From: an uncultured Erythrobacter sp.
Lineage (GTDB): Bacteria; Pseudomonadota; Alphaproteobacteria; Sphingomonadales; Sphingomonadaceae
Reading direction: 5' to 3'
Length of the DNA stretch: 64,000 nt
NCBI GenBank assembly: GCA_947500645.1
Contig: CANMSD010000002.1
Coordinates: 682,001 to 746,000 of the forward strand
Shown here in pieces: positions 45,641 through 53,306 of the stretch; the first letter of the stretch is position 1, and the number at the start of each line of letters is the position of its first letter. The position numbers and the translations under genes were made by a program. Below the pieces are notes generated by a model that had not been told where the DNA came from, did not search any database, and saw nothing but the letters and a program-made list of their open reading frames with translations.

Positions 45641-45832
45641 TCAGTCGCGGCTAAAGATTTCTTCGATCGTGAGGTCGAACACATCGGCAATTTTGAAGGC
45701 AAGGGGCAGAGAGGGGTCATAGCGACCCTTCTCAATCGCGTTCACAGATTGGCGCGAGACGCCGAGGCGGTCGCCCAGATCCTGCTGGCTCCAGTCGCGC
45801 TCGGCGCGCAGCACCTTGAGGCGGTTTTTCAT
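45641..45832 (-). CDS. Xre/Cro-CI type small repressor, last gene of membrane-protein operon
   Basis: A 63-residue protein that is essentially one helix-turn-helix: MKNRLKVLRAERDWSQQDLG, then LGVSRQSVNAIEKGRYDPSL and a closing TIEEIFSRD. These short regulators commonly sit with small membrane-protein genes and repress their own operon. Its start overlaps the preceding gene's stop by 4 bases (ATGA). The likely operator is the long inverted repeat at 47041-47088, at the operon promoter. Confidence 0.92.
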   Translation of the reverse strand: MKNRLKVLRAERDWSQQDLGDRLGVSRQSVNAIEKGRYDPSLPLAFKIADVFDLTIEEIFSRD

Positions 45833-46248
45833 TCTTCAACCGCCTCGCGCCGCATCGTTACGGCATTCCAAACCGCCCCGATTCCCAGCCCCAAGAACCA
45901 GAAAAATGCGGTGCCAAACCCTCCCGTGCCAAGGGGAACGACCTCGTAATTCTGCAGGAATTCCCACACGGTCATGACGCACAGGCAGAATCCGGTCGCA
46001 ATCAGCACTTGGCGGATCAACATCATGCGCCAGTATTCGTCGCTTTCTTCAATGAGCAGACGGAAGATCGTCCAGAAGACACCCAATATGGGCAGGGCTG
46101 GCAGGACCGCGACGACATAAGCCAATGCACCGGCTGGCGGATTCAGCCGAAACAGAAAGCCGACGCCAAATATCAGAGCGATATAGACAGTCATGAATAG
46201 CGCGAGACGCTTCATGTACCTAGTTATCGCCGACGAGCGATAGGTCAT
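45829..46248 (-). CDS. Four-helix membrane protein A (paralogue of the gene before it)
   Basis: A 139-residue protein opening MTYRSSAITRYMKRLALFMT. Four membrane helices are visible. The stretch LLIEESDEYWRMMLIRQVLIATGF aligns with LIVEEQDEFYRLLYVRQGLIATGV in the upstream gene, showing that the two are paralogues. No enzyme motif is present; the conserved acidic EE-x-D-E next to a basic R sits at a membrane edge. Starts upstream are open but overlap the neighbour; ATG 46248 overlaps that gene's stop by 4 bases. Confidence 0.82.
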   Translation of the reverse strand: MTYRSSAITRYMKRLALFMTVYIALIFGVGFLFRLNPPAGALAYVVAVLPALPILGVFWTIFRLLIEESDEYWRMMLIRQVLIATGFCLCVMTVWEFLQNYEVVPLGTGGFGTAFFWFLGLGIGAVWNAVTMRREAVEE

Positions 46249-46844
46249 CGAATCTCTCCAAACGTTCCATATTTCACCTTGTTCGCGACCGCTCCCAACG
46301 CGATCCCGACGCACCAGATGGTTGGCCACCAGAAGGCTGCCACCGGCTCGACGATCTTATAGGTTTCGAGAAAGCCCCAGATCGCTGCGAGCGTGAAGGA
46401 AACACCAGTCGCAATCAGGCCTTGGCGCACATAGAGCAAGCGATAGAACTCATCCTGTTCTTCTACGATCAGCGCGCCGAATATCCATACCACGCCCGCG
46501 AATGAAAGGCCGGGCAACAGCGCAAGAAACGCTGCCAGCGCGCCGGTGACCCCCAGATCTTCGATGAAGTGCTCAGCCATGAATAAGGTGATGAGATAGA
46601 ACGCCATCGTAATCGCCATGCGGGTAAGATACCGCTGACTGGCTTTGCTATTTTTGCCTGCGGCTCCCAACGTTCTGACTAAGGCGAAGATCATCAGACT
46701 GACTGGCACAATTGCAAGGAGATAGGCGGTGGTGGTGCTGATGGCGCCGGACTTCCAGAGGAACAGCAATCCAAGAGCGCTGATGACCGATGATATCGCA
46801 GCAACAAGGCAGCGCGAGGCGGCTTGCGATGTCTTCCCACTCAC
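46245..46844 (-). CDS. Six-helix membrane protein B (paralogue with extra N-terminal helices)
   Basis: About 199 residues from a GTG start that overlaps the preceding small gene's TGA by 2 bases (GTGA). The last 130 residues match protein A, including the EE-x-D-E plus RQGLIATG segment. The first 70 residues add two helices (VAAISSVISALGLLFLW and AYLLAIVPVSLMIFALV). An open frame extends to 46892, but it would overlap the small gene by 52 bases, so GTG 46844 is preferred. Function unknown. Confidence 0.75.
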   Translation of the reverse strand: MSGKTSQAASRCLVAAISSVISALGLLFLWKSGAISTTTAYLLAIVPVSLMIFALVRTLGAAGKNSKASQRYLTRMAITMAFYLITLFMAEHFIEDLGVTGALAAFLALLPGLSFAGVVWIFGALIVEEQDEFYRLLYVRQGLIATGVSFTLAAIWGFLETYKIVEPVAAFWWPTIWCVGIALGAVANKVKYGTFGEIR

Positions 46845-47017
46845 AGCAGGCACTTTCTGCTCGACGAGCAGCCACCGTTGAGCGCGCCCCATGCTGCGCC
46901 TGACAGACCAGCAATGATTCCGAACGACGCGCCGTCGCTAAGACCAGAGGTCTTGGCCATGATCGCTGCGAAGAGGATGGCGGCTGCCCACAACAGGGCC
47001 TTTTGAATGTTGTTCAT
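46841..47017 (-). CDS. 58-residue membrane protein, first gene of the Xre operon
   Basis: A short gene opening MNNIQKALLWAAAILFAAIM, with a second hydrophobic stretch (GIIAGLSGAAWGAL) and a cysteine-containing end (GGCSSSRKCLL). AAGGGAG lies 8 bases before the ATG and codon use is GC-rich like its neighbours. Its stop overlaps the next gene's GTG start. It would be missed by a 60-residue cutoff. It probably forms a helical hairpin in the inner membrane with proteins A and B. Confidence 0.72.
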   Translation of the reverse strand: MNNIQKALLWAAAILFAAIMAKTSGLSDGASFGIIAGLSGAAWGALNGGCSSSRKCLL

Positions 47018-47040
47018 GAGACAAGCTCCCTTTCATTTAT

Positions 47041-47088
47041 GGAAAGCATACTTGTCACCAATTCGCATATTTGTCAAGCAAGCTTTCC
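47041..47088 (-). promoter_or_regulatory. Promoter of Xre operon within a 48-bp inverted repeat (candidate operator)
   Basis: On the plus strand, GGAAAGCATACTTGTCA (47041-47057) and TGTCAAGCAAGCTTTCC (47072-47088) form an inverted repeat matching at 14 of 17 positions across a 14-base centre. On the minus strand the distal arm contains TTGACA (47077-47072), and AAGTAT (47053-47048) lies 18 bases on. A repressor here would block the operon promoter. The Xre protein encoded at the operon end is the likely ligand. Confidence 0.7.
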
Positions 47089-47134
47089 AAAATGGAGCGG
47101 TTGTTTTCCGTTCCGAGTGCGTCAGCACTGGCTG

Positions 47135-47163
47135 ATGACATTGCCGACCGGCATCGCTATATC
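47135..47163 (+). promoter_or_regulatory. Candidate promoter for a leaderless thrS leader transcript
   Basis: ATGACA (47135-47140) and TATATC (47158-47163) are separated by 17 bases. The expected start of transcription, about 7 bases after the -10 box, coincides with the leader ATG at 47170. No ribosome-binding site precedes that ATG, so the transcript would be leaderless. Confidence 0.5.
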
Positions 47164-47169
47164 GCCCGC

Positions 47170-47244
47170 ATGGCGAAGACGCTGACTACTACCATCACCA
47201 TGACTACCACCTCGGATTTCCGGGGGCGGGTGATCGCGGCTTAA
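47170..47244 (+). CDS. Threonine-rich leader peptide upstream of thrS
   Basis: A 24-codon reading frame beginning MAKTLTTTITMTTTS. Eight residues are threonine, seven of them within positions 6-14, with one isoleucine among them, the pattern of the enterobacterial thr-operon leader. It ends TAA at 47242-47244, just before a GC-rich hairpin. Stalling at threonine codons when charged tRNA-Thr is scarce would be expected to let transcription proceed into thrS. Ribosome binding is probably by leaderless initiation. The threonine run is a direct observation; attenuation is inference. Confidence 0.75.
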   Translation: MAKTLTTTITMTTTSDFRGRVIAA

Positions 47245-47257
47245 GGCCAGTCACCGA

Positions 47258-47289
47258 CGCGCCCCGGACTTTGGGTTTCGGGGGGCGCG
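47258..47289 (+). terminator. Candidate attenuator hairpin between leader peptide and thrS
   Basis: CGCGCCCC (47258-47265) and GGGGCGCG (47282-47289) form a perfect 8-bp stem, with CCCCG/CGGGG (47262-47283) as an alternative inner pairing. Before it, GGTGA (47229-47233) pairs with TCACC (47251-47255) around the stop codon, a possible pause or antiterminator element. The stem is followed by GCGCTTCTCG, not a clean T-run, so termination strength is uncertain. Confidence 0.5.
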
Positions 47290-47385
47290 GCGCTTCTCGA
47301 AATTGGCAAATCTTACAAACGCCGCTTCAAGCGTGGGCATGGCTGTGCCATGGGCGCGTACAGATAACGGACGAGACAAACTGCG

Positions 47386-49413
47386 ATGAGCGAGATGTTC
47401 AAGATTAGCCTACCTGATGGATCGGTTCGCGAAGTCGAACCCGGCACGACGCCTGGCGATGTGGCGGCGGCCATTGGGCCAGGCTTGGCCAAGGCGGCGA
47501 TGGCGGCGCGGATCGATGGTGAGGTGCGCGACATCATGCGCCCGTTCGACGGTGATGCCGAGCTGGAGCTGATCACGTCGCGCGATGAAGCCGATGCGCT
47601 GGAACTGGTGCGGCACGATTATGCGCACGTTCTCGCTGAGGCGGTGCAGGCCCTCTATCCCGGCACGCAGATCACGTTCGGCCCGGCAACCGACGATGGC
47701 TTCTACTATGACGTGATGGCGCCCGCCTCTCGCGAGCCATTCAGCAGTGAAGACCTACCCGCAATCGAAGAAAAAATGCGCGAGATCATCAAGGCCGACA
47801 AACCGTTGGTGCGCGAAGTGTGGTCGCGCGCTGATCTGATCGCGAAATGGGAAGCGGACGGCGAGGCGTTTAAAGCCGAATGGGCGCAGGAGCTTCCCGA
47901 AAACGAAGAGCTGACCGTCTATTGGTCAGGCGAACCGGGCAGCGATGGCGCGTGGCTGGATATGTGCCGCGGGCCGCATCTTGCCAGCACGGGCAAGCTC
48001 GATCCGCAGGCGTTTAAACTCATGCGCGTTGCGGGCGCATACTGGCGCGGCGACCAACGCAACGCCCAGTTGACGCGCATTTACGGAACCGGCTGGCTCA
48101 ACAAAAAGCAATTGAAGCAGCACCTTCATAATCTGGAGGAAGCGGCCAAGCGCGATCACCGCAAGCTGGGCCGCGAGATGGATCTATTCCACCTTCAGGA
48201 AGAGGCGCATGGTAGCGTCTTCTGGCATCCCAAAGGCTATATGATTTGGCGGGGTCTAGAGGCCTATATGCGCCGCAAGATGGATGGCGGCGGATATCGC
48301 GAGATCAAGACGCCGCAGATGATGGATGTGCGCCAGTGGGAGCAATCGGGGCACTGGGGCAAATATGCCGAGAACATGTTTGCCGTGCCCGATATGGTAC
48401 CGGACGTAGACGCAGACGAAGGCGCGGCTTCACCCACGGTAGCCGATGATGCTGACTGGATGGCGATCAAGCCGATGAACTGTCCGGCGCACGTGCTGGT
48501 CTTCAAGCAGGGGATCACGTCCTACCGCGATCTGCCGATCAGGCTCGGTGAAATGGGCTGCTGCCACCGCAACGAGCCGCACGGGGCGCTGCATGGCCTG
48601 ATGCGGGTGCGCCAGTTCACTCAGGACGACGCGCATATTTTCTGCACGGAAGACCAGGTGGTTGAAGAAGTGCGCAAGTTCTGCGCGCTCGCCGATAGCG
48701 TCTATCGCGATTTCGGCTTCACCTATCATGTGAAGCTGGCCCTGCGTCCGGAGAAACGGTTCGGCTCGGAAGAGGATTGGGACAAGGCGGAGCAGGAACT
48801 GCGAGATGCCGTGGCCGAAGCAGGCATGGATAATGACGACTATGGCTGGGAAGAACTGCCAGGCGAGGGCGCTTTCTATGCACCCAAGCTCGAATGGCAC
48901 CTGACCGATGCGATTGGCCGGACGTGGCAGGTTGGTACGATCCAGGGCGACCGTGTGTTGCCCGAACGGCTCGATGCGACTTATGTCGGCGAAGATGGCG
49001 GGCGTCATCGCCCTGTCATGCTGCACCGCGCTATCTTCGGCTCATACGAGCGGTTTATCGGCATTCTGATCGAGCACTATGCAGGGCGTCTGCCGGCTTG
49101 GCTTTCGCCAATGCAGGCGGTGGTTGCGCCGATTGTCTCGGACATTGATGGCTATGCGGGAGAGGTTCTGGCGAAGCTGCAGGCGGCTGGCCTGCGCGCC
49201 GAGGCGGACCTTCGCAACGAGAAGATCAACTACAAGGTGCGCGAACACTCGCTGGCCAAGGTTCCCTACATGCTCGTCGTTGGAAAGCGCGAGGCAGAGG
49301 AAGGCACCGTTGCGCTGCGCACGCTGGGCGAGAAGGAGCAGCAGGTGCTGAGCGTGGAAGACGCACTGGCGCTGATCACGAAGGCAGCAACGCCGCCTGA
49401 TCTGCTAGCCTGA
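47386..49413 (+). CDS. thrS: Threonyl-tRNA synthetase
   Basis: A 675-residue class II synthetase. An N-terminal TGS domain (residues 1-65), an editing domain with [20 protein letters not shown] and [13 protein letters not shown], then the catalytic core: motif 1 around [20 protein letters not shown], motif 2 [20 protein letters not shown] and motif 3 [19 protein letters not shown] are in order. The last 100 residues are the anticodon-binding domain ([20 protein letters not shown]). Metal-site residues C, H and H are present. A threonine-rich leader peptide and hairpin precede it, suggesting control by charged tRNA-Thr. The stop is 3 bases before the convergent DUF1223 gene. Confidence 0.98.
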   Translation: MSEMFKISLPDGSVREVEPGTTPGDVAAAIGPGLAKAAMAARIDGEVRDIMRPFDGDAELELITSRDEADALELVRHDYAHVLAEAVQALYPGTQITFGPATDDGFYYDVMAPASREPFSSEDLPAIEEKMREIIKADKPLVREVWSRADLIAKWEADGEAFKAEWAQELPENEELTVYWSGEPGSDGAWLDMCRGPHLASTGKLDPQAFKLMRVAGAYWRGDQRNAQLTRIYGTGWLNKKQLKQHLHNLEEAAKRDHRKLGREMDLFHLQEEAHGSVFWHPKGYMIWRGLEAYMRRKMDGGGYREIKTPQMMDVRQWEQSGHWGKYAENMFAVPDMVPDVDADEGAASPTVADDADWMAIKPMNCPAHVLVFKQGITSYRDLPIRLGEMGCCHRNEPHGALHGLMRVRQFTQDDAHIFCTEDQVVEEVRKFCALADSVYRDFGFTYHVKLALRPEKRFGSEEDWDKAEQELRDAVAEAGMDNDDYGWEELPGEGAFYAPKLEWHLTDAIGRTWQVGTIQGDRVLPERLDATYVGEDGGRHRPVMLHRAIFGSYERFIGILIEHYAGRLPAWLSPMQAVVAPIVSDIDGYAGEVLAKLQAAGLRAEADLRNEKINYKVREHSLAKVPYMLVVGKREAEEGTVALRTLGEKEQQVLSVEDALALITKAATPPDLLA

Positions 49414-49416
49414 GGC

Positions 49417-50175
49417 TTAGCGGACCCAGCGTGCGGCCAGCACTTTGCCGCCGCCGGGTTCGCGCAGCACGAGCGCGTATTTGTCCGCGCCGCGCGAGTT
49501 CAACTTTGTGTGTCGCAGCTCTACACTCTCAGTGCCGCCGTCCCAGCGCGCGATCACCGTCTCGTCGAGCAGCACGTTGGTGTATGTGATTTCGCGCCCA
49601 CGGTTTTCGCCGCGACCGATGGCGACGCGTTCCGCGCTCGATACGGCCATCAACACCAGTTCGGCACGCTTTTCTGCTGTGCCGCTCAGGCCGATGCCGT
49701 AGCCCAGATCACCGGCTGGCTTGATACGGATGGCGGCATCCTGCGACCCGCGGGCAAGAGCGATCAGATGGCGAATTGCTCGCTCTTTTGAGCCGACTTC
49801 GCCGAGCTCTCCGTCGACCACCAATTGCGGGGTGTAGATGCCATTGTATCCGCCCAGTCCTGCGCGTGCGTAGTCGCGCTGCAGCGCGGTGTTGTCTTCC
49901 TGCGCCAGAGTATCTCTCCAGCCCAGACGATCCCAATAGGTGACCGGGCGGGCGATCACGACGAGGTCAGTTTCGCGAGCCAGCTTGGCGGACAGGTGAT
50001 CGGCGGGCGGACAGGATGAGCAGCCTTGGCTGGTGAAGAGTTCAAGCAGCACGGGCTCGCCTAGCGTTTCAGTTTGCTCAAGGCTGGCCTGTGCAGAGCC
50101 GGAATTCGGGGAAGCAAGAGAGAGCGCAGTCAGCGCAATTGCACCAGCGACCAGGCTCCAAAGCGTTTTAGTCAT
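49417..50175 (-). CDS. DUF1223 exported thioredoxin-like protein
   Basis: A 252-residue protein with a Sec signal peptide (MTKTLWSLVAGAIALTALSL, cleavage near SAQA). LLELFTSQGCSSCPPADHLS (about residues 43-62) is the DUF1223 signature with a CxxC pair, and VIARPVTYWDRLGWRDTLA and GIYTPQLVVDGELGEVGS follow. The CxxC and thioredoxin-like fold suggest a periplasmic redox or thiol role, but no activity is known to me. It ends against thrS. Confidence 0.92.
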   Translation of the reverse strand: MTKTLWSLVAGAIALTALSLASPNSGSAQASLEQTETLGEPVLLELFTSQGCSSCPPADHLSAKLARETDLVVIARPVTYWDRLGWRDTLAQEDNTALQRDYARAGLGGYNGIYTPQLVVDGELGEVGSKERAIRHLIALARGSQDAAIRIKPAGDLGYGIGLSGTAEKRAELVLMAVSSAERVAIGRGENRGREITYTNVLLDETVIARWDGGTESVELRHTKLNSRGADKYALVLREPGGGKVLAARWVR

Positions 50176-50235
50176 GCGCGTCCCTCAGATTCGCGGAGAT
50201 CTCTGAGGATATTCGCAGAGGAGCAACGCGTGGTT

Positions 50236-50247
50236 ACAACGCGTTGT
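50236..50247. repeat. Perfect 12-bp palindrome ACAACGCGTTGT
   Basis: ACAACGCGTTGT is a perfect palindrome 61 bases upstream of the DUF1223 start, with a further CAACGCG copy at 50224-50230. It could be an operator for that gene. Confidence 0.35.
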
Positions 50248-50273
50248 CAAAGCCTGGCGCTGAATCTGGTATC

Positions 50274-50408
50274 TCAGAAGGGAAGCGGCTGTCCCGCGAG
50301 GATTAGAGCCGCGCCGCAGGTAAGCACAATCGCCGCGCGCGCAATTTCAACCTGGCGTTGAAGGGCGCTGTCGCGTGTGTTTCGGGCGAGGGCAATGGCT
50401 TTGCTCAT
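50274..50408 (-). CDS. Possible 44-residue small membrane protein
   Basis: An open frame of 45 codons opening MSKAIALARNTRDSALQRQV, followed by one hydrophobic stretch (IVLTCGAALILAG) and ending in QPLPF. The codon use is GC-rich, and GTGGA precedes the ATG. It fills the gap between the DUF1223 and agmatine deiminase genes on the same strand. No family is recognised, and it may be chance. Confidence 0.4.
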   Translation of the reverse strand: MSKAIALARNTRDSALQRQVEIARAAIVLTCGAALILAGQPLPF

Positions 50409-50463
50409 ATCCACGAGTTTCGCGGGCAAATGCTAACAGCTCGTTAAGATTAACCAGGATCGC

Positions 50464-51447
50464 CTAAATTAGCGCAGCGGGCATTTGCTGGCTGGCGCAG
50501 TGAAACCCGCCGCCGCCGGCCAGTACGGCATCCGCTGGTAGACCGATGGTCTGGCGATCAGGGAATTGCTCGGCGATTGCTTCGACCGCAAGGGCATCTT
50601 CGATCATTCCAAAGGTCGGCACAACCACCAGGTGCGTGGTTATCGCGAAATTCACATAGCTCGCGGGTTCGATCTGTCCATCGTGCTGGACCAATCCCGG
50701 AGAGGGGATAGTCACCACCTCCACTCCCAATGCTTCGGCGCGCCGCCTTGCATCCGCATAGATCGCCGCATTGGGATCATCTTCGCCAGTCGCCTCAGGA
50801 ATAATGAGCCGGCCAGGACCAACAAAACGCGCCAGATTGTCGACATGCCCGTCCGTGTGATCATTGATCAGGCCATCGCCCAGCCATAGCACCCGGCCAA
50901 AGCCGAGCGTGCGCTTAAGCTCCGCTTCGATCGCGGCGCGCGACATGCCGGGATTACGGTTTGGATTGAGAAGGCATTGCTCCGTGGTCACGCACAGCCC
51001 AGTGCCATCGCCATCCACTGCTCCGCCCTCCAAAATCATTTCGGACGATTTAAGCGGCAAACCCGCATCTCGCGCCAATTCAGCGCCAATGCTCTCATCG
51101 CCCGCCATCTGATATTTGCCACCCCAGCCATTAAAGCCAAAGCGGCGCGCGGCACGCTTGCCGTTTTCGGACACGATTAGCGGCCCGGTGTCGCGCAGCC
51201 AAATATCGCCGTAGACCCGCCGCTCCAGCGTCACTGCTTCGCTCACCAAAGCGCGGGCGCGCGTCTCATTTGCTTCATCGCGCACAAGCAGGCGCACGGC
51301 CTGCCCGCTGTCGGCCACAGCATTGGCAAAGGCAGCGATCTGCTCCTGCGTAGCCTCAAGAAAGCCCGGCCATTCCTCGACCAAATGCGGAAAGCCGATC
51401 CACAACCAATCCTGCGGCGCCCATTCAGGAGGCATCAGGACGGTCAT
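50464..51447 (-). CDS. aguA: Agmatine deiminase
   Basis: A 327-residue enzyme of the peptidyl-arginine-deiminase-like family, converting agmatine to N-carbamoylputrescine and ammonia. MPPEWAPQDWLWIGFPHLVE opens it; VYGDIWLRDTGP, RRFGFNGWGGKY, LEGGAVDGDG, INDHTDGHVDNLARF and the nucleophile in GGGGFHCASQQMP are in canonical order. It supports polyamine synthesis or use of agmatine as nitrogen source. The partner N-carbamoylputrescine amidase gene is not in the window. Confidence 0.95.
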   Translation of the reverse strand: MTVLMPPEWAPQDWLWIGFPHLVEEWPGFLEATQEQIAAFANAVADSGQAVRLLVRDEANETRARALVSEAVTLERRVYGDIWLRDTGPLIVSENGKRAARRFGFNGWGGKYQMAGDESIGAELARDAGLPLKSSEMILEGGAVDGDGTGLCVTTEQCLLNPNRNPGMSRAAIEAELKRTLGFGRVLWLGDGLINDHTDGHVDNLARFVGPGRLIIPEATGEDDPNAAIYADARRRAEALGVEVVTIPSPGLVQHDGQIEPASYVNFAITTHLVVVPTFGMIEDALAVEAIAEQFPDRQTIGLPADAVLAGGGGFHCASQQMPAALI

Positions 51448-51485
51448 GAACCGGCTTTCAATTCGTCAGCTAAACGGGTGCTGGA

Positions 51486-53195
51486 TCAGCAGCCCGTCTC
51501 CGCGCTGGCGCAGCTTTCATCACGAGTGGCTTTGAACTCATCGCCCTCGTTCCAATTCGGCCAGCTGCTGCTTTCGGCCATCATCCGGCCAATGCGGTAG
51601 AACAACTGAAGGTCGCCCATCACGCCGGACCAATCCCACTCTTCGTTGAACTCGTCTTTCGGGCCGTGATAGCGGTTTTCAGTGTAGTCTGCCGCAACCG
51701 CCGCGCCAGCTTCACGTCCGCCTTCGACCAGGTCTTCACCGCCGTCGATGTAGAGCATTGGCACGCCCTGCTTGGCAAAGGCGAAGTGGTCAGAGCGGTA
51801 GTAATATCCCGCCTCTGGCTTCGGATTGGGTGTCATTGTGCGGCCATCGGCCTCAAGCGCTGCCATCATAAAGGCATCGAGCTGAGACTTGCCAGGGCCA
51901 ACCACGGTCACGTCTTTCGCTGGGCCAGCAACCTGGAACGCATCCATGTTGATCCCGCCAACCGTCTGATCAAGCGGGAACACTGGGTTCGAAGCATAGT
52001 AATACGCGCCGAGCAGACCGGATTCCTCAGCCGTCACGGCCAGGAACACGAGGCTACGCTTGGGCGCGCCCGCTTTGGAATGGGCCTCAGCCAAGGCGAC
52101 CAGAGCCGCAGTGCCGGTGGCATTGTCGACTGCACCGTTGCAGATGTCATCCCCGTCATCCGCTGCCTTACAGCGGCCAAGGTGATCCCAGTGCGCGGTG
52201 TGGATCACGTATTCGTCCGGCGCTTCGCTACCCGGCAGAATGCCGATCACATTTTGCGATTGGAAGGTGCGAATGTCGTTTTCAAAGCTGGTGGAGGCGG
52301 ACATGCCCAGCTCAACCGCTTCAAATTCTTCGGTCTTCGCTGCCGCTGTCAGTGCATCGAGATCCTGCCCCGCTGCGGCCAGCAATTCGCGCGCGACTTC
52401 CTTCTGGATCCAGCCGTTCATCGTGGTAAGTGGCGGAGGATTGTCACCGCGAGCGGGATAGGCCTGAGGGCCGGACCAGCTGCTCTCAACCACGTTCCAG
52501 CCATAGCTGGCTGGTTCGGTGTCATGGACAATCAAAACGCCTGCTGCGCCTTGGCGAGCGGCCTCTTCATATTTGTAGGTCCAGCGGCCATAAAATGTCA
52601 TCGCCCGGCCGTTGAATTTTCCTTCAAGACCAGTCGTTTCATAGTCAGGATCATTGACCAGCACGACCACTGTCTTGCCTTTGACATCGACGCCTTCGTA
52701 ATCGTTCCAATCGCGCTCTGGCGCGTTGATGCCGTATCCGACGAATACCATTTCGCTGTTCGCGAGCTGAGTCTGCTCATCTTCGCGGTAGGTCACGCCG
52801 ACCCACTCGCTGCCGAAATCATAGACCAGATCGGTGTCGCCATTGGTGATGGTGAGCGGCGCGAAGTTCTTGCCAGTGATTTCCACCAGCGGCACTTCTT
52901 GCACCCAGCTCTCGCCATTGCCGGGCTGAAGGCCAGCGGCTTCAAAACGTTCGGTCAGCAAGGCGACGGTCAGTTCCTCGCCCTTGGTGCCGGGCATGCG
53001 GCCCTCAAACTCATCGCTGGAAAGCGTGCGCGTAATGTCGACCATCGTCTCTTCAGACAGCTCGCCTGCCGCCACTTCAGGAATGTCCATTCCGTCCATG
53101 CCGGTGTCGCCGCCGAGCGAGCTCATCGCATCGCATGCGGTCAGCGCGAGTGCGCCAACGGCCATCGTGCCAAGCTTCAGTGCTTGTTTGATCAT
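51486..53195 (-). CDS. M28 family zinc metallopeptidase lipoprotein with PA domain
   Basis: A 569-residue exported protein. The signal ends with lipobox LTAC (C near residue 20). The PA-like insert (about 140-290) includes GVLIVHDTEPASYGW. The M28 domain has VIHTAHWDHLG (zinc H), GAVDNATGTAALVALAEA (zinc D), FLAVTAEESGLLGAYYY (catalytic and zinc E) and SDHFAFAKQGVPML (zinc H). It should act as an envelope aminopeptidase, trimming peptides from outside. It is divergent from glnE by 111 bases. Confidence 0.95.
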   Translation of the reverse strand: MIKQALKLGTMAVGALALTACDAMSSLGGDTGMDGMDIPEVAAGELSEETMVDITRTLSSDEFEGRMPGTKGEELTVALLTERFEAAGLQPGNGESWVQEVPLVEITGKNFAPLTITNGDTDLVYDFGSEWVGVTYREDEQTQLANSEMVFVGYGINAPERDWNDYEGVDVKGKTVVVLVNDPDYETTGLEGKFNGRAMTFYGRWTYKYEEAARQGAAGVLIVHDTEPASYGWNVVESSWSGPQAYPARGDNPPPLTTMNGWIQKEVARELLAAAGQDLDALTAAAKTEEFEAVELGMSASTSFENDIRTFQSQNVIGILPGSEAPDEYVIHTAHWDHLGRCKAADDGDDICNGAVDNATGTAALVALAEAHSKAGAPKRSLVFLAVTAEESGLLGAYYYASNPVFPLDQTVGGINMDAFQVAGPAKDVTVVGPGKSQLDAFMMAALEADGRTMTPNPKPEAGYYYRSDHFAFAKQGVPMLYIDGGEDLVEGGREAGAAVAADYTENRYHGPKDEFNEEWDWSGVMGDLQLFYRIGRMMAESSSWPNWNEGDEFKATRDESCASAETGC

Positions 53196-53306
53196 TTCAG
53201 GTGATTCCTCTCATCCAGAATTCTGCGCGCTTCTCTTGCAGAGCGGGGCGCGGCCCGCAAGGCGGATTGATGGCCGGAGCGCTTGCGAGACAAGCACCAG
53301 CGCGCC

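Noticed and set aside
47170..47300. Possible T-box riboswitch before thrS
   Set aside because: No T-box consensus or specifier-loop architecture is visible, and T-boxes are not expected in alphaproteobacteria; the Thr-rich frame explains the region better.
51666..53204. 512-codon plus-strand open frame opposite the M28 peptidase
   Set aside because: Antisense to a peptidase with all zinc motifs; the product shows no family pattern.
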